64,000 nt of DNA, taken from contig OZ037770.1 of the NCBI GenBank assembly GCA_964035545.1, positions 898,001 through 962,000 of the forward strand, written 5' to 3'. Positions 62,939-64,000 of this stretch are shown piece after piece. Position 1 is the stretch's first letter; each line of letters opens with the position of its first letter. The translations under genes were made by a program, and so were the position numbers. The DNA is from Bugula neritina. Lineage: Eukaryota > Bryozoa > Gymnolaemata > Cheilostomatida > Bugulidae. The notes under the pieces are model-generated. The model was not told the DNA's origin, ran no database searches, and worked only from the letters and a program-made list of their open reading frames with translations.

Positions 62939-64000
62939 AGGTTAGTGAAATACCATAGTAAGAACTCAGTTTGACTTAGAGATTTTTATAATCTCATTGC
63001 AATACGTGTTCTATCTGACTATTCACTACCATAAATCTCTACGAGGTAACTGAATTAGGAGTTGCCAAGCTGTTCAAGCTGACAACACAGCAGTGTACTG
63101 TATTTACACTGTTGAAACTTTTTCAGATTACACTCGACCCGCTACAACCAGGGTACGGGATAGAACACTTCCCGCTCCGTATCCAGAGGAGTATGCTAGT
63201 GGTGACCAGCCTGAGCCACTACGCCGCCGTTGGCGGTGGGTGTCTCCACAAACAGAAGAAGAAATAGAAACAGCCTGGGGGTCCAGAGGACGGACGAGAT
63301 GCCAGATCTGTGGTGAAGATTGCGCCTCTCACCGCTCCCTTAAACTACACGTCAATGCTCATCTCCTACTGACATTCAGCCCCTGCGGGTACAATGATGT
63401 GTATCCCTACCCCGTCACCAGACACAGAGCGGCGGGCTGTTTCCCTGGAGAAAACTACGTGGTCGACGCTAAGCTATACCCGGAGTTCCTCACACTTATA
63501 CGACCTCTGGTGAAGAAGGCCATGCTATTAGCCGTTCTGTCCTCGGGGTTCCAACGTGTGTTAGACAACGCCCGCCAACAATCCCCGTTGGTGTCTGACC
63601 GCCCTCAAATCACATACACCCCGGAGGAAACTACATATCCAGAAGAAGGAGAGATCTCCCCTACCCCGGCGAAGAGACGAACCAGGTCCCCCAGTCCACC
63701 CTTGCGCCGCAGACGGACACCGTCCCCCGACCCAGTCAGACTAGCCACAGTAGAAGAACGCCTCCTGCGATTACAAGAAGAATTCACCCAGCTGGCACCA
63801 GATCTACTTAACACTACAACCGGACTCTTCCAGCTAAAGGGATCCGTATGCCGTATGAAACGGAAACTGCGTACATGCCAAGCCAAGCACCGGCGTGCCC
63901 AACAAGGACTCTAGTTAGGCTACCCAGAATACTCCACAACTCCACATCTTGTGAGGAACCAAGATCGTGCAAATGCTTAACTGCTAGACAGATTATTCCT
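62936..64000. repeat. Right inverted arm of gypsy element 2 (continues beyond window)
   Basis: Reverse-complement match to 58311-59377, starting at 'aggttagtgaaatac'. Confidence 0.9.
63093..63914 (+). CDS. C2H2-finger ORF in env position, right copy (intact, 273 aa)
   Basis: Open frame of 273 residues in the right arm. Visible parts: an arginine/tryptophan-rich region ('EPLRRRWRWVSPQTEEEIET'); a classical C2H2 finger 'CQICGEDCASHRSLKLHVNAH' without its last residue or two needed for certainty of linker; a second cysteine/histidine cluster ('CGYNDVYPYPVTRHRAAGC'); a helical region ('LTLIRPLVKKAMLLAVLSS'); a basic serine/proline patch ('KRRTRSPSPPLRRRRTPSP'); and a C-terminal coiled coil ('ATVEERLLRLQEEFTQLAPD') with a basic end. 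Nucleic-acid binding is likely from composition. No signal peptide or membrane segment, so it is not an envelope protein. The start may be supplied by splicing (ctttttcag acceptor near 63126). Function unknown. Confidence 0.75.
   Translation: MYCIYTVETFSDYTRPATTRVRDRTLPAPYPEEYASGDQPEPLRRRWRWVSPQTEEEIETAWGSRGRTRCQICGEDCASHRSLKLHVNAHLLLTFSPCGYNDVYPYPVTRHRAAGCFPGENYVVDAKLYPEFLTLIRPLVKKAMLLAVLSSGFQRVLDNARQQSPLVSDRPQITYTPEETTYPEEGEISPTPAKRRTRSPSPPLRRRRTPSPDPVRLATVEERLLRLQEEFTQLAPDLLNTTTGLFQLKGSVCRMKRKLRTCQAKHRRAQQGL

Overview
The window is AT-rich eukaryotic DNA with GT-AG introns and animal gene families (UFSP1, AGK, deoxynucleoside kinase, MGST3, TIPRL), packed with microsatellites, minisatellites and retroelements. 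A non-vertebrate animal, possibly a sponge or another early-branching metazoan, fits best. The species call is inference; the gene calls below come from reading exons and motifs by eye.

Layout. 1-8.2 kb is mostly non-coding, with dispersed repeats and a displaced copy of the 3' exons of MGST3 (about 5.3-5.7 kb). 8.24-16.0 kb (+) is a five-exon gene for an unrecognised secreted, cysteine-containing protein. Its last intron holds a palindromic pair of Penelope-like element (PLE) 3' ends with hammerhead-ribozyme-like sequences. 16.6-22.5 kb (-) carries UFSP1 (UFM1-specific protease) and AGK (mitochondrial acylglycerol kinase). 24.8-28.1 kb (+) carries the first four exons of a deoxynucleoside kinase. 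It is followed by a (TAG)n tract and a rearranged Ty3/gypsy element (28.7-31.5 kb). 32-35.1 kb holds a Tc1-like relic, dispersed repeats and a second PLE relic. 35.8-41.6 kb (-) is a segmental duplication of the UFSP1-AGK block. There UFSP1 is dead, while AGK is open but its first exon has been replaced by a piece of a TPR gene. 41.75-43.26 kb holds two minisatellites. 44.6-49.9 kb (-) is a two-exon gene for a roughly 1,684-residue nucleotidyltransferase-like + TPR protein, the likely donor of the TPR piece. 52.2-53.0 kb (+) is a broken TIPRL fragment, 53.2-54.7 kb a 22-bp minisatellite, and 54.8-56.3 kb (+) the MGST3 gene lacking its first exon(s). 57.8-64 kb is a decayed Ty3/gypsy element with a C2H2-finger ORF in the env position, present twice as inverted arms around pol.

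Two themes run through the region. The first is foldback or inverted duplication of mobile elements: PLE pair, gypsy LTR pair, gypsy ORF arms and a hairpin MITE. The second is exon-scale shuffling of host genes: the TPR-AGK chimera, dispersed MGST3 3' exons, and a TIPRL head beside an MGST3 tail. The strongest candidates for something undescribed are the TPR-AGK fusion, the nucleotidyltransferase-TPR giant protein, and the zinc-finger ORF of the gypsy element.
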